From Deltaproteobacteria bacterium (GTDB lineage: Bacteria > Desulfobacterota > Desulfuromonadia > Geobacterales > Geobacteraceae), in NCBI GenBank assembly GCA_021848385.1, contig JAJZUQ010000005.1, forward strand, positions 1-64,000: a stretch of 64,000 nucleotides of DNA, given 5' to 3'. Positions 60,706 through 64,000 of the stretch are shown here, piece by piece. Positions within the stretch are counted from its first letter, which is position 1, and every line of letters starts with the position of its first letter. Below the pieces are notes generated by a model. The model was given only the letters and a program-made list of their open reading frames with translations. It had not been told where the DNA came from and searched no databases. The position numbers were made by a program, and so were the translations under genes.

Positions 60706-60751
60706 GGTCCGGCAAAATTTGCATCGTGCTGTCGATGCTTTTGCCGAGACC
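60706..60751 (-). other. Structured leader hairpin upstream of the small peptide ORF
   Basis: GGTC, CGGCAAAA and GCATCG on one side pair with CGATGC, TTTTGCCG and GACC on the other, with a small bulge and a six-base loop. This is a stem of about 18 pairs ending 40 bases upstream of the small ORF start. It could be an RNA switch, attenuator or mRNA stabiliser. Confidence 0.45.
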
Positions 60752-60965
60752 ATGGCCCTGCCAATGGCCCACCGGGAATATGATTAGCATACACTAATAA
60801 AACCAGTATGCAACAACCTTAAATCATTAGGTAAATTATTTTTCAGGTGGGGTATCAAGAATGACTTCGAAGTGTAGAAGATATTTGTAATGATGACTAT
60901 TACGAATGGCCAACTTATTCGCAAGTAGTTATTTGGGATAGAATTGCGAAGGATTAAAAAATTTA

Positions 60966-61064
60966 CGACCTAATTGTCGCCGCTTTCTCGAAAAATGATC
61001 TGAACGTTAACAACTTAATTGTCGATGTAAGGACTTAATTGTTATGGTAACGACTTAATTGTTT
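60966..61064. repeat. Direct repeats with a CTTAATTGT core, 20-bp phase
   Basis: Four copies of ACYTAATTGT occur at 60966, 61011, 61031 and 61051; the last three are exactly 20 bases apart and the first is 45 bases before. Strong 20-base phasing next to the regulator gene suggests a protein-binding array. It could be a transposon terminus (several families have multiple end repeats) or an iteron-like regulatory site. The 60752-60965 part is AT-rich and shows no gene. Confidence 0.6.
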
Positions 61065-61083
61065 CTCGACAGAGGGTTCCTCT

Positions 61084-62445
61084 CTACCGCTCCATTCCCA
61101 GTCGTCGCATCTTCTCCACCAGCGTTGTCCGGTTGATGTTCAGCATGGCCGCGGCTTTCGCCTTGACCCCGTTGGTGAGGCTCAGTGCTTCGAGGATCAT
61201 CATTTTCTCTATTTCGGTAATGGTCTTGACCATGTCCACCCCCCGCTCCGAGACCTTTGTCAGCGCCATCTCGGATATCTGGTGGGGGAGGTCGCTGACG
61301 GTGATGACGCTGTCCTCGGTAAGGGCGACGGTCCGTTCGACGACGTTTTCCAGTTCCCGCACGTTGCCGGGCCAGCCGTACAGTTCCAGCACCTCCATGG
61401 CATTTTTTGCGATGGTCATGAGGGGGCGCTTCATCTCCCGGCAGTTTTTTTCAAGGAAATACCTGACGAGCGGAAGGATATCTTCGCCCCTCTCCCGTAA
61501 GGGGGGGATGCGGAGGGGAATGACGTTCAGCCGGTAGAAGAGGTCTTCGCGGAATGTCCCTTTCCGCACTTCTTCTTCCAGGTCCTGGTTGGTTGCCGAG
61601 ATCACCCGCACGTCGATCTTGATCGGCCGGGTGGAGCCGACCCGCTCTACTTCCTGCTCCTGAAGAACACGGAGCAGCTTGGTCTGGAGATGCATCGGCA
61701 TGGTGCCGATCTCATCCAGCAGGATGGTGCCGTGGTTGGCCGCCTCGAACTTGCCGATCTTGTCCTTGTTGGCGCCGGTAAAGGCCCCCCGGACGAAGCC
61801 GAACAGCTCGCTTTCCAGAAGGTTTTCCGGGATCGCCCCGCAATGGACGGCGATGAACGGCTTATCCTTCCGGCTGCCATTGAAATGGATCGCCTTGGCG
61901 ACGACTTCCTTGCCGGTCCCCGATTCACCGAGAATGAGGACCGTGGAGTCGGTCTTGATGATCCGTTTCATCAGGTTGAAGACCTTCTGCATGGCGGGGG
62001 AATTGCCGACAATGTTGGCGAATTCGTACTTGTCACGGAGCTGTTTCTTCAGGTAGACGTTTTCGGTGAGGAGACGGTGTTTTTCCACCGCCTTGGCGAG
62101 GATGATGCGGAGTTCGTCGATGTTGAGTGGCTTGGTGATGTAGTCACAAGCCCCTTCCTTCATGGCCTGTACTGCTGTTTCAGCCGATGCGTAGCCGGTG
62201 ATGAGGATGACCTCGGTCAGGGGGGAATCTTCCTTGACCCTTTTCAGGATGTCGATGCCGCTTACGTCCGGCAGGAGCAGGTCGGTGATGACGATGTCGA
62301 ACCGTTCCCGCTGGAGGAGCAGGAATGCCTCCTGACCCGAGCCGCAGCCGGTCAGGTGGTAGTCGTTGCTCTTCAACAGCAGGACAAGGGCCTCGCGGCT
62401 GGCTGCTTCGTCATCGACGAGGAGGATTTTGCAGTGCTCTTTCAT
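61084..62445 (-). CDS. Sigma-54-dependent response regulator (NtrC family)
   Basis: The 453-residue protein has a receiver (about 1-120: ILLVDDEAASREA, phosphoacceptor in IVITDLLLPDVSG, lysine in DYITKPLNIDEL). The AAA+ domain (about 145-370) has Walker A GESGTGKE, GAFTGA for sigma-54 contact, and DEIGTMPMHLQTKLLRVLQE. The Fis-type HTH is at the C-terminus (NGVKAKAAAMLNINRTTLVEKM). It should activate sigma-54 promoters. No kinase gene is next to it, and it is divergent from the nfeD-type gene. AGGAG lies upstream of ATG 62445. Confidence 0.95.
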   Translation of the reverse strand: MKEHCKILLVDDEAASREALVLLLKSNDYHLTGCGSGQEAFLLLQRERFDIVITDLLLPDVSGIDILKRVKEDSPLTEVILITGYASAETAVQAMKEGACDYITKPLNIDELRIILAKAVEKHRLLTENVYLKKQLRDKYEFANIVGNSPAMQKVFNLMKRIIKTDSTVLILGESGTGKEVVAKAIHFNGSRKDKPFIAVHCGAIPENLLESELFGFVRGAFTGANKDKIGKFEAANHGTILLDEIGTMPMHLQTKLLRVLQEQEVERVGSTRPIKIDVRVISATNQDLEEEVRKGTFREDLFYRLNVIPLRIPPLRERGEDILPLVRYFLEKNCREMKRPLMTIAKNAMEVLELYGWPGNVRELENVVERTVALTEDSVITVSDLPHQISEMALTKVSERGVDMVKTITEIEKMMILEALSLTNGVKAKAAAMLNINRTTLVEKMRRLGMER

Positions 62446-62560
62446 GGCATCCAGTCTCCTGAGGCGTTATACATAACATTATTACGCTGGAATGACAAGA
62501 CCCCCTTTGACCGGGAAGCGGAAGGGGGTATACTTTCAGCTGGATTGTTTTGGGGGTTCC

Positions 62561-63838
62561 ATGGGGCGCACCGTTTTTTTTATCTTCTGTCTGTTGATGT
62601 CAGCCGTCGGGCTCAGTGCCGAACAGGGGAGGATAAGGGTTGTCGATATCCACGACCCGATAACTCCCGTTACGGCAAGCTTTCTGCATCGCAATCTCCA
62701 GGAAGCGGCCCATGATGGTGATCGGCTGCTGCTGATCGAGCTTGATACCCCTGGCGGGCTCGATACCGCCATGCGCTCAATAGTGCAGGATATCTTCGCC
62801 AGCCCGGTGCCGGTTGCGGTTTTTGTGGCTCCCGCCGGAGCCCGTGCCGCTTCGGCCGGCGCGATCATCGCCCTGTCTGCCGACGTCTGTGCCATGGCAC
62901 CCGGCACTAACATCGGTGCCGCCCATCCGGTGAGCATCGGCGAGAAGCCGGACAAGGTGATGGAGACGAAGATCGTCAACGATGCGGAAGCCTACGTAGA
63001 GGGCATCGCCCGCAAGCGGGGACGGGATGAGACCCTGGCGCGGCAGATGGTGCGCGACAGCATCTCCCTCAGCGCGGAAAAGGCGTTGGCAGGCCGGGTC
63101 ATCGACCTCATCGCAACGGATCGTGCTGACCTGCTCAGGCAGCTGGAGGGGCGCCGCATCAGCCGGGACGGCAAAGAACTGGTCCTGAAGCTGGCCGGCT
63201 CAACGGTGGTACCGTCGGAAATGGGGATGCGGGAGCGGATACTCAACGCCATCAGCAACCCGAACGTGGCCTACGTACTGATGATGATCGGCATGCTCGG
63301 TCTCTTCTTCGAGCTTTCCAATCCGGGGGTCATCCTCCCCGGAGCGATTGGCGGGATATCTCTGATCCTGGCCTTCTTTGCCTTCCAGACCCTGCCGGTT
63401 AATTATGCCGGCGTGCTGCTGATCCTTCTGGCGCTGATACTGTTCATCGCCGAAATCAAGATCGTTTCCCACGGAATGCTGACAGTCGGAGGGATTGTAG
63501 CCATGGTGCTCGGGTCGCTTTTGCTGTTTGATTCTTCGGAGCCCTACCTGCGGGTTTCCTGGAGCGTGATTCTGGTGACAGTCGCCGCCACTCTCCTTTT
63601 TTTTGTTGTTGCCGTCAGAAAGGTCCTCCAGGCCCACCGTAACCAGCCGATCACCGGCCGGGAAGGTCTGGTGGGCGATGTAGGAGTGGCGGATGGAGAA
63701 ATCACCCCTGTGGGGGGAAAGGTCTTCGTGCAGGGAGAATACTGGGATGCCCTGAGCAATGCGCCCATCCCCGCCGGTGAACAGGTGGTGGTGGAGGCAG
63801 TGGAAGGGATGCGGCTCAGGGTGCGAAAGGCGGGGTGA
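62561..63838 (+). CDS. NfeD-family membrane serine protease (nodulation efficiency D)
   Basis: The start MGRTVFFIFCLLMSAVGLSA at 62561 is a signal peptide; the longer frame to 62492 lacks a site. The 425-residue protein has a ClpP-class protease domain (GGLDTAMRSIVQDIF, PAGARAASAGAIIALSADVCAM with the catalytic serine) and then four membrane helices (VLMMIGMLGLFFELSNPGVI and onwards). A final OB-fold NfeD domain follows (GREGLVGDVGVADGEIT). Long-form NfeD proteins typically sit next to a stomatin/SPFH gene. That fits the gene beginning at 63962. Confidence 0.9.
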   Translation: MGRTVFFIFCLLMSAVGLSAEQGRIRVVDIHDPITPVTASFLHRNLQEAAHDGDRLLLIELDTPGGLDTAMRSIVQDIFASPVPVAVFVAPAGARAASAGAIIALSADVCAMAPGTNIGAAHPVSIGEKPDKVMETKIVNDAEAYVEGIARKRGRDETLARQMVRDSISLSAEKALAGRVIDLIATDRADLLRQLEGRRISRDGKELVLKLAGSTVVPSEMGMRERILNAISNPNVAYVLMMIGMLGLFFELSNPGVILPGAIGGISLILAFFAFQTLPVNYAGVLLILLALILFIAEIKIVSHGMLTVGGIVAMVLGSLLLFDSSEPYLRVSWSVILVTVAATLLFFVVAVRKVLQAHRNQPITGREGLVGDVGVADGEITPVGGKVFVQGEYWDALSNAPIPAGEQVVVEAVEGMRLRVRKAG

Positions 63839-63920
63839 GCCCGTGCTGCATTCAGCGTACAGAAAAAATACATAACAAGTGCGATGTGCTCCGTCAAGCG
63901 TGCTGTGACAAGTCCGTCCA

Positions 63921-63948
63921 GTACGCAGCACGTAGTACGCAGCACGAA
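63921..63948 (+). repeat. Heptamer-phase repeats upstream of the last gene
   Basis: GTACGCA, GCACGTA, GTACGCA, GCACGAA: a 14-base unit repeated twice, that is, four units in 7-base phase, ending just before the ribosome site of the next gene. Confidence 0.55.
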
Positions 63949-63961
63949 CCGGAGGTATCAT

Positions 63962-64000
63962 ATGTTCGATGTATTCAATTACGTGCCGGTGATTTTTGTT
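63962..64000 (+). CDS. Start of a gene cut off at the window edge (probably SPFH/slipin)
   Basis: GGAGG lies six bases before ATG 63962. The visible 13 codons read MFDVFNYVPVIFV, a short polar start followed by a hydrophobic run. Position after an nfeD-type gene suggests a stomatin/slipin protein, but the visible residues cannot prove it. Confidence 0.4.
   Translation, partial: MFDVFNYVPVIFV

Noticed and set aside
61690-62715. Plus-strand open frame opposite the NtrC-type regulator
   Set aside because: Antisense to REC and AAA domains; runs out of phase into the nfeD region.

Overview
The window looks like a chromosomal segment from a Geobacter-like member of the Geobacterales (Desulfuromonadota). 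The evidence is the GC-rich coding sequence, a eukaryotic-type citrate synthase, many sensor kinases and receiver proteins, a GspA/GspB pair, DUF4388 and roadblock proteins, and a radical-SAM peptide locus resembling what has been called 'geopeptide' in Geobacter. No rRNA, tRNA or CRISPR array was seen.

Layout. 1-8.5 kb: the tail of a membrane protein, a hybrid sensor kinase, then cysE, an Rrf2/IscR-type regulator, a wrecked cysteine desulfurase, mnmA and mtaB, with two different palindromic repeats in the spacers. 8.5-17.4 kb: a cysteine-cluster protein, GspB/GspA, a zinc-ribbon membrane protein, a glycosyltransferase-miaA-S41 protease cluster, and a roadblock/DUF4388 pair. 17.7-29.5 kb: a phosphate block (pstS, pstC-pstA-pstB-phoU, a PsiE-like gene, phoB-phoR) with three PHO-box-like sites, interrupted by DUF502, msrB, a TPR gene, endonuclease V and an M23 peptidase. 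29.9-42.5 kb: acyl-CoA synthetase, a small membrane protein, M24 peptidase, citrate synthase, AMMECR1, aldehyde dehydrogenase, a small lipoprotein, ndk, rlmN, MTA phosphorylase, a PfkB kinase, a TPR lipoprotein and a RodZ-like protein. 42.5-53.1 kb: a string of signalling genes (GAF, receivers, universal stress protein, receiver-kinase), an FAD dehydrogenase, a YhaM-like nuclease, an MBL hydrolase, coaBC, a phospholipase-C-like protein, uracil-DNA glycosylase and a thioesterase.

53.3-61.1 kb is the most accessory part. A 29-codon precursor peptide gene with a strong ribosome binding site lies at 54789-54878 on the minus strand. It is followed by a perfect intrinsic terminator and then a radical SAM/SPASM maturase. 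Divergent from them, across about 70 bp, runs a TonB-dependent receptor, periplasmic binding protein and membrane histidine kinase cluster. Beyond it are a secreted protein of unknown function, a possible second small peptide gene with a structured leader, and 20-bp direct repeats that may be a transposon end. The window closes with an NtrC-type regulator, an NfeD protease and the first codons of another gene.

Across the window, spacers hold short tandem arrays with strict 7-base periodicity but different unit sequences, often carrying the stop codon of the adjoining gene, plus several families of long palindromes. The phosphate genes appear to form one PhoB regulon. The mnmA, mtaB, miaA and rlmN genes are four RNA-modification enzymes in one neighbourhood but not in one operon.
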